Positions 18,790 through 26,499 of a stretch of 64,000 nt of DNA are shown here, piece by piece (positions within the stretch are counted from its first letter, which is position 1; each line of letters opens with the position of its first letter). The notes beneath the pieces are model-generated. The model did no database searches. It saw only the letters and a program-made list of their open reading frames with translations, and was not told the DNA's origin. The stretch lies in NCBI GenBank assembly GCA_963814095.1, contig CAWFBT010000027.1, forward strand, positions 360,462 through 424,461. Direction: 5' to 3'. This stretch comes from JACVRW01 sp963814095. GTDB taxonomy: Bacteria; Actinomycetota; Thermoleophilia; Solirubrobacterales; Thermoleophilaceae. The position numbers and the translations under genes are program-made.

Positions 18790-18976
18790 CCAGGCGGGCA
18801 GAACGTGCATCTATCCGGGCTGCGAGCGCCCGGCGGTGCCCCCGCATGCCCTCGGAGGACCCCAGCCGAGCTTCTGCGACCTGGAGGAGCACAACGCCTT
18901 GACCGCCCACCAGGAGCGGCAGCGCCGCGAACGCGAGTCCGGGTCGCTGGGCGATGAACCCGACTCAGGAGGTTGA
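18776..18976 (+). CDS. Small cysteine-containing protein in cox locus
   Basis: 66 residues from ATG 18776, overlapping the end of coxE. Three cysteines (RTCIYPGCERPAV and SFCDLEEHN) with a nearby His could form a single zinc-binding knuckle. The C-terminal half is a charged helix (HQERQRRERESG). I do not recognise a named family. Normal codon bias and tight packing between coxE and the next gene support a real gene. Confidence 0.65.
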   Translation: MTASDQAGRTCIYPGCERPAVPPHALGGPQPSFCDLEEHNALTAHQERQRRERESGSLGDEPDSGG

Positions 18977-18979
18977 TAC

Positions 18980-19435
18980 GTGGCCGACGAGGCATACCGA
19001 GCGGTGTTCCTGCGCGTGCACCCAACCGGCAAGATGGTGCTCAGCCTCACCACCGAGGCCGACGGCAACGAGAGCCGATACGCCGAGCTGGTCGCCGATG
19101 AGCTCGGAGTGCCGTCGCTCGACGTGAAGGTCGTGCCGGCGGACACGAGCCGCTTCGGCGAGGGCCACGGCTTCAACACGGGCCCCTCGCCGGGAACGTC
19201 GGCCGCGGTTGCGAGCGCCAGCGGCAAGATTCGCGAGAAGGCGAAGCTGCTCGCCGGAGCGGCACTTGGCGCCGAGCCCGAGAGCCTCACGTGGGCGGCG
19301 GGCGCGTTCACGAAGCCGGGGGAGCCGCCCGAGAGCCAGACGATCGCCGACCTCGCCCTGTACGCACACGGCACCGGTGCGCTGCCGCCCGGAGTCGAGG
19401 GCGGACTCGATGCCCAGACCGTTTACAGGGACTAG
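18980..19435 (+). CDS. Free-standing CoxL-like fragment protein, catalytically inactive
   Basis: 151 residues from GTG 18980, behind AGGAGG (18967-18972). The whole protein aligns with an internal part of CoxL (about residues 495-640): LRVHPTGKMVLSL against LRVHPSGKAVVSI, AELVADELGVP against AQIVAEELGIP, and GVEGGLDAQTVY against GMEGGLDAQVIY. The cofactor-binding QGQGHET is replaced by EADGNES. The active-site Cys loop and the catalytic Glu region lie outside the segment, so it cannot be an enzyme. Normal codon bias and its own ribosome site argue against a decaying remnant. A structural or maturation decoy role is possible. Confidence 0.8.
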   Translation: MADEAYRAVFLRVHPTGKMVLSLTTEADGNESRYAELVADELGVPSLDVKVVPADTSRFGEGHGFNTGPSPGTSAAVASASGKIREKAKLLAGAALGAEPESLTWAAGAFTKPGEPPESQTIADLALYAHGTGALPPGVEGGLDAQTVYRD

Positions 19436-19959
19436 ATCCCGGCGTCGATGGCGACCTCGACCTCGTCGGCGACCTTGAGCGTCCCGAACAGGGCCGTGTA
19501 CGGCTTGATGCCCCAATCGCTCTGCCTGACGGTCGTCCGGCTGGTCAGGCGTCCGTCCTCGTTCCTCACCTCGAACGAGATGGGGCGGCTCGTGCCCGCC
19601 AGCGCGAGCTCTCCGTGGACGGTTGCGGTCGTGCCGCCCGGATCCAGCACGAGGGCGCTGGAGCGGAACTCGATCGTGGCACCCCTCAGCACCTCGTCGT
19701 CGATCGTCTGCTCGATGCCCGCCTTCTCCTCGTCGCCGAGCGCGGTGACGCCGCCGCTGCCGTGGCGTACCCGCAGCGATCCGCCGTCGGCCGTGAGCGT
19801 GATCGCCGGGTCCTTCGCGAGGTCGAGCTCGGCCTCCCAGGACGTCACCTCGATGACGAGGTCGTGCCCGGCCTTTGCCGCCGCACCCTTCCGCTTGGTT
19901 TCGACGCTCAGGGTGGCGTTATTCGGGCCCAGCCTGTGTGTTCCGGCCTCGATCGGCAT
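19432..19959 (-). CDS. YceI-family lipocalin-like protein
   Basis: 175 residues without a signal peptide. The start HRLGPNNATLSVETKRKGAAAKAGHDL and the end TTVRQSDWGIKPYTALFGTLKVADEVEVAIDAG match the YceI fold, a beta-barrel that binds polyprenoid or quinone-like lipids. It is convergent with the CoxL-like gene (four-base stop overlap) and divergent from coxG. If it binds isoprenoid quinones it could serve CO dehydrogenase electron transfer; only its position supports that. Confidence 0.85.
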   Translation of the reverse strand: MPIEAGTHRLGPNNATLSVETKRKGAAAKAGHDLVIEVTSWEAELDLAKDPAITLTADGGSLRVRHGSGGVTALGDEEKAGIEQTIDDEVLRGATIEFRSSALVLDPGGTTATVHGELALAGTSRPISFEVRNEDGRLTSRTTVRQSDWGIKPYTALFGTLKVADEVEVAIDAGI

Positions 19960-20000
19960 CCACCGGACCCTAGATCCACCGAGTCAGAGGAGCAAACGAC

Positions 20001-20429
20001 GTGGTTGAGCTCGACCATCCATTCACCACCGGGAAGCCAATCGACGAGACCTGGAACGCGATCCTCGACCTCGAGCGACTGGTGCCGTGCGTCCAGGGAG
20101 GCCGGGTCATCGAGCGAACGAGCCCGGATGCGGTCAAGGCGGAGATCGTGGTGAAGATGGGCGCGATGTCGATGAAGTTCACCGGCACCGTCGAGGTCGT
20201 CGAGAAGGATCCCGACGCCCACCGCGCGGTGATGGAGGTCAAGTCGAGGGAAGCCGGTGGACAGGGCTACGCCAACGCCAACGTCGTCTTCGCGCTCTCG
20301 GACGGCGGCGGAAACATCCATACCGCTGCGCAGATCACCGGCAAAGCGGCCTCCATGGGCGAAGGCGTCGTCGTCACCGTCCTGGACGCGATGATCAAGG
20401 ACTTCGCGGGCAAACTCGACACGATCTGA
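20001..20429 (+). CDS. coxG: CoxG, SRPBCC-fold CO dehydrogenase subunit G
   Basis: 142 residues from GTG 20001 behind GAGGAG (19987-19992). The fold signature runs from FTTGKPIDETWNAILDLERLVPCVQGG to AAQITGKAASMGEGVV and ends in an amphipathic helix (LDAMIKDFAGKL). CoxG proteins tether CO dehydrogenase to the membrane and present menaquinone to it. The position next to coxMSLFDE supports that job. The longer C-terminal anchor of some CoxG proteins is absent. The stop overlaps the next start by one base (TGATG). Confidence 0.92.
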   Translation: MVELDHPFTTGKPIDETWNAILDLERLVPCVQGGRVIERTSPDAVKAEIVVKMGAMSMKFTGTVEVVEKDPDAHRAVMEVKSREAGGQGYANANVVFALSDGGGNIHTAAQITGKAASMGEGVVVTVLDAMIKDFAGKLDTI

Positions 20430-20713
20430 TGCCGCGGAAGACGATGAGAAGGATCAGGGAGGGAGAGGTGCCGTACGACGGCGGGACCGCCGTCCAGGAG
20501 GACCCCGGCCGCCCCGTCTTCAGTGGCAATGGCGCGAACGACTACGTCTGCGTCGAGTGTGGGAATGTGCTCGCGATTGGGATGGATCCCGAGCACATGG
20601 GCAAGAGGGTCCGGATCCGCTGCGGCCGCTGCCGCACCGTGAACGTGTCCGCCGAGGTGCCGGCCGAGCTCAGCCGGCGGCGTGCGCCGGGCCGGAACGG
20701 CGAAGGACGCTGA
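20429..20713 (+). CDS. Zinc-ribbon protein downstream of coxG
   Basis: 94 residues. Two CxxC knuckles, CVECGN and CGRCRT, about 30 residues apart make a rubredoxin-like or zinc-ribbon fold in the middle. Both ends are basic. It is coupled to coxG by a TGATG overlap and runs 44 bases into convergent mocA. No specific family recognised; metal binding is the only safe reading. Confidence 0.7.
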   Translation: MPRKTMRRIREGEVPYDGGTAVQEDPGRPVFSGNGANDYVCVECGNVLAIGMDPEHMGKRVRIRCGRCRTVNVSAEVPAELSRRRAPGRNGEGR

Positions 20714-21275
20714 GCGCCGCTTCGTAGTCCTCCCAGGTGTCGACATCCCGCGGCAGCTCGCGGTCGATCTCGATCCGCTCGACCCGCCCGGGGTCGCGCT
20801 CGATGAGCTTCCAGACCGCCTTGTCACCGTGGAGTGAGCGCAGGTCGCCGAACGCCGCGGCGGAGAACACAAACGGGTGCCCGAGCTCACCGCGATAGTT
20901 CGTGACCGCCACCCAGGGACGCCGCTCGTCCCATGCATCTGCAATCTCGTCGATCAGCGGCGGCTCGACGCCCGGCATGTCACCGAGCAGCAGCATCACA
21001 GCCTCCGCGTCGCCCGCAGCGTCGAGGCCTGCGAGCAGGGACGATGCGCAGCCGCTCCCGTAAGCGTCGTTTCGAACCACCTCGGCGCGTCGGGGCTCGA
21101 GAGCGGCGAGCGCGTCCCCAGCCGCCCCGCCGACGACGAGCACGACCCGGTCGAGCGTCGAGTCCTCGACGTCGCGGAGCACATGGCCGAGCAGGGTCGT
21201 GTCCCCGAACGGCAGGGTCTGCTTGGGACGCCCGAGCCGCTTCGAGGCGCCTGCTCCGAGCACGATGCCAACCAT
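20670..21275 (-). CDS. mocA: Molybdenum cofactor cytidylyltransferase (MocA-like NTP transferase)
   Basis: About 201 residues. GIVLGAGASKRLGRPKQTLPFG is the nucleotidyltransferase signature in the MocA form, with the metal-binding LLLGDMPGVEPPLI following. MocA makes molybdopterin cytosine dinucleotide, the cofactor form used by CO dehydrogenase, which explains its presence beside the cox genes. ATG 21275 is preferred over ATG 21284 because TACGAT lies exactly seven bases upstream of it, as in leaderless transcripts, and the family normally begins MxGIVLAAG. Confidence 0.88.
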   Translation of the reverse strand: MVGIVLGAGASKRLGRPKQTLPFGDTTLLGHVLRDVEDSTLDRVVLVVGGAAGDALAALEPRRAEVVRNDAYGSGCASSLLAGLDAAGDAEAVMLLLGDMPGVEPPLIDEIADAWDERRPWVAVTNYRGELGHPFVFSAAAFGDLRSLHGDKAVWKLIERDPGRVERIEIDRELPRDVDTWEDYEAALSVLRRSGPAHAAG

Positions 21276-21282
21276 GCATCGC

Positions 21283-21288
21283 ATCGTA
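21283..21288 (-). promoter_or_regulatory. Candidate -10 box (TACGAT) for mocA, leaderless
   Basis: On the minus strand TACGAT (21288-21283) is followed by seven bases and then ATG 21275 of the first conserved residue. No Shine-Dalgarno precedes that start. Confidence 0.4.
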
Positions 21289-21364
21289 GTCCGAGGCGGA
21301 AAAGGCGAAGCTCCTCAGCGGCTGACAGACCTGCCGCGGCCGGGTGAACGGCACCACCGTGTCC

Positions 21365-21391
21365 ACTTGACGTCGCCACACGACATCAAGT
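21365..21391. repeat. Hairpin ACTTGACGTCG/CGACATCAAGT
   Basis: An 11-bp stem with one wobble or mismatch around CCACA, between the start of mocA and the stop of the yhaM-like gene. It may end the minus-strand yhaM-like transcript. Its minus-strand core TGATGTCGTG then CGACGTCA is nearly the hairpin at 7128-7148. Confidence 0.5.
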
Positions 21392-21421
21392 CGGGTCGGT
21401 AAGCGACCAGGCGCCCGGCGC

Positions 21422-22471
21422 CTAAGCCGCTTCGCGCTCGCTCGCCCGCGTGCCGAAGTAGGCCGCGGACGAGATCCCGCGGTCGAACTCGGACCAGCGC
21501 GCGCCGTCGGCGAGCGACTTCTCGATCCGGTCGAAGCTGCCGAGGTTGCCGCCGAGGTTGTCGATGAAGTGCACGAGCGTCGCCTCGCGCGTGCAGGGCA
21601 CGACCGGGCTTCCGTGCTCGAGCTTGCCGTGGTGGCTCAGGATGATGTGGAGGAGAGCGTCGGCGTCGGCCTTGGGGAAGGCGTCGATGTCCTCGATCGT
21701 GCGGCGCACGGTGTAGTAGCCGAGCGGAATCTCGCCGAGCAGCTTGCCCTCGTCGGTGAGCTCGATCGCGCCGCCCGTCGACGCGTACGCCTCGACCTTG
21801 CCGATGTCGTGCAGCAGCGCGCCGGTGACGGCGACGTCGCGGTCGATCGTCGGGAAGGTGGCGGCGAGCGCGCTCACGCCCTGGGCTACCGACAGGCAGT
21901 GCTCGAGCAGGCCGTGCCGGTAGGCCTGGTGGTAGTACTTGGCCGCCGGCGCCTCGTGGTAGACCGCGCCGGTGCGGGTCGAGCTGTGCAGCAGCCGTCG
22001 CAGTAGCTCGCGCAGGTGCGGGCGCTGGACCGTGCCGACCAGCTCGGCGAGGTCGCGCGCCATCTGCGCGTAGGGCACCGGCGGGAGCTCGTTCAGGTCG
22101 GCCAGGTCGTACTCGCCCTCGACGGCCCCACGCAGGCGCTTGACCGTGAGCGTCGCGCCGTAGCGCTCGTCCACCGTGTAGCGGCCGAGCACCCGAATCA
22201 CGGAGCCGTTCGGGCAGAGCGGGGCGAGCTCGTCGACCTCGTCCCAGACCACCGCCTCGACGCTCCCCGTGACGTCGCCGAGCTGGAGCTTCAGGAACGT
22301 CTCCCCGTTGCGCCGCTGGCGCTGCGAGTGGGAGCGCACGACGAAGATGGAGTTGACCTCCTGGCCGTTCGCGAGCTCGCGAACGAAGCACTTCGAGGGG
22401 ATCAGGGTGGGTTGCTCCATCGGGTTTGCCAAGGTAGAGCGGGTCTCGGACGGGATAGCCTGCACGAACAT
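21422..22471 (-). CDS. YhaM-like 3'-5' exoribonuclease (OB fold plus HD domain)
   Basis: 349 residues. The N-terminal OB-fold region (about 35-115; FLKLQLGDVTGSVEAVVWD) is followed by an HD phosphohydrolase domain with HGLLEHCLSVAQG, the metal-binding LLHDIGKVEAY and HIILSHHGKLEHGSP. Together this is the YhaM family, Mn-dependent 3'-5' exonucleases of RNA turnover. The start could instead be ATG 22420 (MEQPTLIP), which has TACCTT ten bases upstream; the extra 17 residues look non-conserved. Confidence 0.88.
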   Translation of the reverse strand: MFVQAIPSETRSTLANPMEQPTLIPSKCFVRELANGQEVNSIFVVRSHSQRQRRNGETFLKLQLGDVTGSVEAVVWDEVDELAPLCPNGSVIRVLGRYTVDERYGATLTVKRLRGAVEGEYDLADLNELPPVPYAQMARDLAELVGTVQRPHLRELLRRLLHSSTRTGAVYHEAPAAKYYHQAYRHGLLEHCLSVAQGVSALAATFPTIDRDVAVTGALLHDIGKVEAYASTGGAIELTDEGKLLGEIPLGYYTVRRTIEDIDAFPKADADALLHIILSHHGKLEHGSPVVPCTREATLVHFIDNLGGNLGSFDRIEKSLADGARWSEFDRGISSAAYFGTRASEREAA

Positions 22472-22500
22472 GGAGTCGCCCCCCGTCCCCGGTTCCTGAC

Positions 22501-23166
22501 ATGGGCGTGCTCGTGGCGGGCGGCACGGGCGCCCTCGGACGGGCGGTCGTGGCCGAGCTGATCGCCTCCGGCTACGGCTGTGCGCTCACCTGGGTGGTCG
22601 AGGAGGAACGCCGCCGCGCGGAGCAGGAGTTCGGCGAGCGAGCGTCGCTGATTCACGCCGACCTGCTCGATCCGGCGGGGGCGGCGGAGGCGGTCGCCGC
22701 GGTCGACGACCTCGAGGCGGTGGTGAACCTCGTCGGCGGCTTCGCGGCGGGCGGCCGCGTGCACGAGACGGACCCGGAGGAGTTCGCGCGCATGCTCCAG
22801 CTGAACCTGACGCCCGGGTTCAACCTCGCGCGCGCGGGAATGCCGCGCATGATCGAGCGCGGCGGCGGCGCCTACGTCGGCGTGTCGGCGCAGTCGATAT
22901 GGAAGCCCTTCGCGGGGGCCGCCGGCTACATCACGGCGAAGTCCGCGGTGCTCGCCTTCATCCGCGCGCTCGACGCGGAGTACAAGCGGGACGGCATCCG
23001 CTGCAACGCGATCCTGCCGAGCGTGATCGACACCCCGGCGAACCGCGCCGACCAGCCCGACGCGGACCACTCGAAGTGGGTGCAGCCGGCGGCGATCGCG
23101 AAGGTCGTCCGCTTCCTCGTGTCGGACGAGTCGGCGCCCACGACGGGCGCCGCGATCCCGGTCTAG
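22501..23166 (+). CDS. Short-chain dehydrogenase/reductase
   Basis: 221 residues. The Rossmann motif GGTGALGRA is at 7-15, NLVGG replaces the usual NNAG, and the catalytic pair is in YITAK (Tyr143/Lys147), with the PSVIDTPANR loop after it. Slightly short for a classical SDR. Substrate unknown. It precedes a P450 and a second SDR on the same strand, suggesting a small oxidative catabolic set, but a promoter-like region separates it from the P450. Confidence 0.85.
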   Translation: MGVLVAGGTGALGRAVVAELIASGYGCALTWVVEEERRRAEQEFGERASLIHADLLDPAGAAEAVAAVDDLEAVVNLVGGFAAGGRVHETDPEEFARMLQLNLTPGFNLARAGMPRMIERGGGAYVGVSAQSIWKPFAGAAGYITAKSAVLAFIRALDAEYKRDGIRCNAILPSVIDTPANRADQPDADHSKWVQPAAIAKVVRFLVSDESAPTTGAAIPV

Positions 23167-23172
23167 CGAGCC

Positions 23173-23201
23173 TTCCCTACCAATCGTTTGGCTGATACGC
23201 T
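23173..23201 (+). promoter_or_regulatory. P450 promoter with internal palindromic operator
   Basis: TTCCCT (23173-23178) and TACGCT (23196-23201) are 17 bases apart. Inside that spacer CCAAtcgtTTGG (23180-23191) is an inverted repeat, placed as a repressor operator would be. No regulator gene is adjacent. Confidence 0.4.
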
Positions 23202-23213
23202 CTCCCGCTCGCG

Positions 23214-24405
23214 ATGACCGGGGAGGTCGGACAGTCGGAGTATCCCTCGCTCGCTACCGCTGAGTGCCCCTACCCGCTTCTAGAGGCACTGCGCGCCGGC
23301 GGCGCGGTCTACAAGGTCCCGGACCGCGACGAGTACCTGGTCTCGCGACACGAGGAGATCATGTACGCCACGCGGCACCCGGAGATCTTCTCGAGCGCGA
23401 CGCCGCTGAACGCCGAGGCGCAGGTGGGCTGGGAGGCGAGCGTGTTCTCCTGCGATCCACCCGAGCACACGGCCAAGCGGTCGATCGCGTTCCAGTCGTT
23501 CAACCCGCGCCGGCTGCGCGAGTACGAGCCGATGATCCGCGGCGTGATCGACGACCTGATCGACGGCTTCATCGACGACGGCGAGGTCGAGTTCGTCCAG
23601 GGCTTCTCGAACCGGGTCTCGAGCCGCGTGATGTTCAACCTGCTGGGCCTGCGCGAGGAGGACGCCGGCTGGATAGCGGACATCACCTTCGAGGGCGTGG
23701 GTGCGCGCTACCTCCCGGCCGACCTGCGCGAGCAGGCCGAGCGCGACGGCGAGCGCGTGAACGAGTTCATGACCGCGGTGGTCCGCGAGCGGGCGGAGAA
23801 CCTCGGCGACGACGTGATCAGCGAGTTGATTCGCGCCCACGCCGAGCCCGACGGCGAGGTCAACATGGCGCTACATCGCGGTCGAGTCGGCGGTGCTCGT
23901 GCTCGGCGGGACGCTCACTCCCGCGCACATGATGTCGAGCGCGATGCTGCTGCTCCTCCAGCACCCGGATCAGGCGGCGCTCGTGCGCGCGGACCACTCG
24001 CTCATACCGCGCATGCTCGAGGAGGCCCTGCGGGTCGAGGCCCCCGACCAGTTCATGCCGCGCTACACGACGGTCGACACGACGCTCGGCGGCGTGGACA
24101 TCCCGGCCGGCTCGCTCGTGATGCTGCTGTACGCCTCGGGCAACCGCGACGAGTCCGTCTTCGGGGAGCCGGAGTCGTTCGACGTCCGGCGCGAGAACGT
24201 GAAGAAGCACTTCTCCTTCGGCGGCGGCATCCACTTCTGCCTCGGAGCGCCGCTGGCGCGGCTGATCGGCACCCGCGCCTACGAGGCCCTGTTCACGCGA
24301 CTGGGGGACATCCGGCTCGCCGAGGGCAGGAACGACTTCACGCATCTCGCGAGCACCTTCAACCGCGCGCCGAACGCGGTCCATATCGAGTTCGACCCGG
24401 CGTAA
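23214..24405 (+). CDS. Cytochrome P450, frame break at about 23870
   Basis: About 397 residues. The N-terminal part runs in one frame to DGEVNM and the C-terminal part resumes one base later (YIAVESAVLVLGG). The EALR of the ExxR motif is present, and the haem-binding loop FSFGGGIHFCLGAPLAR has its Cys codon at 24238-24240. The I-helix segment reads GGTLTP (23905-23922) where most P450s have AGxE/DTT, so the usual acid-alcohol pair is missing. A soluble bacterial P450 needing ferredoxin partners, none of which is nearby. Ten bases precede the next SDR, which is probably co-transcribed. Confidence 0.85.
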
Positions 24406-24414
24406 GGGAGCCAG

Positions 24415-25158
24415 ATGCTGCTGGAGGGGAAGACGGCGATCGTGACGGGAGCGGCCTCGGGGATGGGCAGGGCGACCTCGCTGCTGGCCGCGCGCGAAGG
24501 CGCGCGCGTCGTCTGCATGGACGTCACGGACCCGTCCGCGACGGTGGCCGAGATCGAGGCGGCCGGCGGGGCGGCGCGCGCGCTCAGCTCCGACGTGACC
24601 GATGCGGGCGCTTGGAAGGCCGCGGTCGAGGCGGCCGTCGGCGAGTACGGCGGCGTCTTCCTGCTCGCCAACGCGGCCGGGGTCACGCCCAAGTCAGACA
24701 GCCTGCTCGATCAGACCGAGACCGAATGGCAGCGCGTGCTCGACATCAACCTCAAGGGCGTGTTCCTCGGCATGCAGGCCGTGTTGCCGGCGATGTCCGA
24801 GCGTGGCGAGGGGCGCATCGTGAACATCGCCTCGCTGGCAGCGACGGTCGGCCTGCCGAACCTGGCCGCCTACTCGGGATCGAAGGCGGGTGTGGTCGGG
24901 CTCACGCGTCAGGCGGCGGTCGAGTTTGGCCCTGCCGGCGTCCGCGTGAACGCCATCACCCCGGGTGTGATCGACACGCCGATGAACAAGGACAACGATC
25001 CCGAGATGCAAGCGGCGTTCCTGGCGAAGACGCCGGTCGGCCGGGCCGGCACCGCGGAGGAGATCGCCGCGACGATCCTGTTCTTCGCGAGCCCGGCCGG
25101 CGACTTCATCACCGGCCAGGTGCTCGGGGTGGACGGCGGCTGGAGCGTCCAGGGCTAG
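24415..25158 (+). CDS. Short-chain dehydrogenase (FabG-like)
   Basis: 247 residues with a complete classical SDR pattern: TGAASGMG (11-18) for the cofactor, NAAG, catalytic Ser in NIASLAA, YSGSK (Tyr/Lys) and the PGVIDTPM loop, ending with the GQVLGVDGGWS motif. The Asp at the end of the second strand (MDVTD) suggests NAD preference. Probably acts on a product of the P450 ten bases upstream. The stop overlaps the stop of the convergent EcsC gene. Confidence 0.9.
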   Translation: MLLEGKTAIVTGAASGMGRATSLLAAREGARVVCMDVTDPSATVAEIEAAGGAARALSSDVTDAGAWKAAVEAAVGEYGGVFLLANAAGVTPKSDSLLDQTETEWQRVLDINLKGVFLGMQAVLPAMSERGEGRIVNIASLAATVGLPNLAAYSGSKAGVVGLTRQAAVEFGPAGVRVNAITPGVIDTPMNKDNDPEMQAAFLAKTPVGRAGTAEEIAATILFFASPAGDFITGQVLGVDGGWSVQG

Positions 25159-25826
25159 CGGCGCGCCGGACCGCCGTAGTACGCCATCGCGAGCCGCCCC
25201 ACGTTCTTCGTGGCGCCGGCGTTCTGGAGAGCGCCCAGCGGAGCTCCGATCAGCGGGACGTAGCGAGCGGCGTAGCGCCGCGCCAGCCGCTTCAGCAGAT
25301 ATTTGAGGAGGCGCCGGTGGAGGCTGTCGAGGCTGCGGTGGGAGATCGCCTTCTCGACCATCGCCTGCGCGAGCCGCTTGCCGACGCCGTCCAGTGCCGC
25401 GCGCGCCTCGGCGGGCGTCTCGTAGAGCCCCTGAATGGCAAGGAACTCTGCCGGGCGCATCGGGTGGCGCGGGTCGTAGCCGTAGGCCGCGGCGATGTAG
25501 AAGATCATCCGGCTCTGGATCCAGATCAGCGCGACGATGTCGGGCGCGGCGGTGAAGACGCCGCCGAGGCCCAGCGCGCCGCCCTCGAGCCGGGCCAGCC
25601 GCACGTGCTTGCGGTAGGCGACCCGGGCGAGCTGCTCTGGCGTGTGGCCCGGCCCCGCGACCCGCACCCATTCCTCCGCCTGCGGACCGAAGCGGTCCGC
25701 CGCGATCAGCGCGATGTACTCGGGCGCGCGGTCTGGCTCGGCGAGGATCCGGTCCCACAGCGACTGCGGCGGCCGGGTGATGTGCTCGATGTGCTCATCG
25801 CCCGGAGCGATCGTGTCAGTGGTCAT
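25155..25826 (-). CDS. EcsC-family protein
   Basis: 223 residues. The central segment GGVFTAAPDIVALIWIQSRMIFYIAAAYGYDP is the conserved core of the EcsC family, proteins of unknown biochemical function first found with the Ecs ABC transporter. The C-terminus is basic (RRLLKYLLKRLARRYAARYVP) and could lie on the membrane. No transporter is adjacent. Divergent from the ferritin-like gene. Confidence 0.8.
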   Translation of the reverse strand: MTTDTIAPGDEHIEHITRPPQSLWDRILAEPDRAPEYIALIAADRFGPQAEEWVRVAGPGHTPEQLARVAYRKHVRLARLEGGALGLGGVFTAAPDIVALIWIQSRMIFYIAAAYGYDPRHPMRPAEFLAIQGLYETPAEARAALDGVGKRLAQAMVEKAISHRSLDSLHRRLLKYLLKRLARRYAARYVPLIGAPLGALQNAGATKNVGRLAMAYYGGPARR

Positions 25827-25897
25827 CGGGAGGCGTGCCGCGTGCCGTGCTGGGCAGAATGGAAGAACAGGACATTGCGAGAAAGGTAGGACACCAC

Positions 25898-26410
25898 ATG
25901 GCTACGGAGACAACACCCCGCCACGGCATCCTCAGCGACGACATGCGCGCGGAGCGCGAGGAGCTGATCGGGATGCTCACGAAGGCGTACTGGATGGAGA
26001 TCGAGACGGTGATGAGCTACATCACCAACTCGATCAACCCCGACGGCGTGCGCGCCCAGGAGATCATCGAGTCGCTCGAGGAGGACATCCAGGAGGAGCT
26101 CGGCCACGCCCGCCAGTACGGGGCCAGGATCAAGGAGCTCTACGGCGTCGTGCCGGGCTCGCTCGACTTCAACGCCGAGCAGAGCTACCTGCAGCCGCCG
26201 GAGGAGCAGACCGACATCGTGCACGTGATCAAGGGCGTGATCCAGGCCGAGAGCGGCGCGATCGAGCACTACAACCGCATCATCGAGTTCTGCGAGGGCA
26301 AGGACCCCGTGACGCAGGACATGGTGATCGACATCCTGCGCGACGAGGAGGGCCACCGCCGGCTCTTCGAGGGCTTCCTGCGCGAGTACAAGCTGGAGGG
26401 GCTGGCGTAG
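25898..26410 (+). CDS. Ferritin-like / bacterioferritin-family di-iron protein
   Basis: 170 residues. Four-helix bundle with carboxylate-His motifs: E(T)VMSYIT in helix A, EELGHARQYG in helix B, ESGAIEHYNRIIE in helix C and DEEGHRRLFEGF in helix D, giving the ExxH pairs of a di-iron centre. It probably oxidises and stores iron or detoxifies peroxide. ATG 25898 is chosen because AGGTAGG lies nine bases upstream; an earlier in-frame ATG would add unrelated residues. Confidence 0.88.
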   Translation: MATETTPRHGILSDDMRAEREELIGMLTKAYWMEIETVMSYITNSINPDGVRAQEIIESLEEDIQEELGHARQYGARIKELYGVVPGSLDFNAEQSYLQPPEEQTDIVHVIKGVIQAESGAIEHYNRIIEFCEGKDPVTQDMVIDILRDEEGHRRLFEGFLREYKLEGLA

Positions 26411-26418
26411 CCGGCCCG

Positions 26419-26440
26419 CCCGGCCGCCCTTAGGGCCGGG
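26419..26440 (+). terminator. GC-rich hairpin after ferritin-like gene
   Basis: CCCGGCC (26419-26425) and GGCCGGG (26434-26440) form a 7-bp stem nine bases after the stop. No T run follows, so a rho-independent role is uncertain. Confidence 0.35.
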
Positions 26441-26455
26441 GGGCGAATCGACACT

Positions 26456-26499
26456 CATTGAAGGCTTGAGGGGGTCATGGACCCCCGAAGCCTTCAATG
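26456..26499. repeat. Long hairpin with the start codon of the DUF559 gene in its loop
   Basis: CATTGAAGGCTT (26456-26467) pairs with AAGCCTTCAATG (26488-26499). After a small internal loop (GA opposite G), GGGGGTC (26470-26476) pairs with GACCCCC (26480-26486), leaving ATG 26477-26479, the start codon, as the loop. A related but degenerate copy lies at the 3' end of the gene. Confidence 0.85.

Noticed and set aside
19432..19959. YceI gene as part of the plus-strand cox operon
   Set aside because: It is on the opposite strand; only proximity connects it to CO oxidation.
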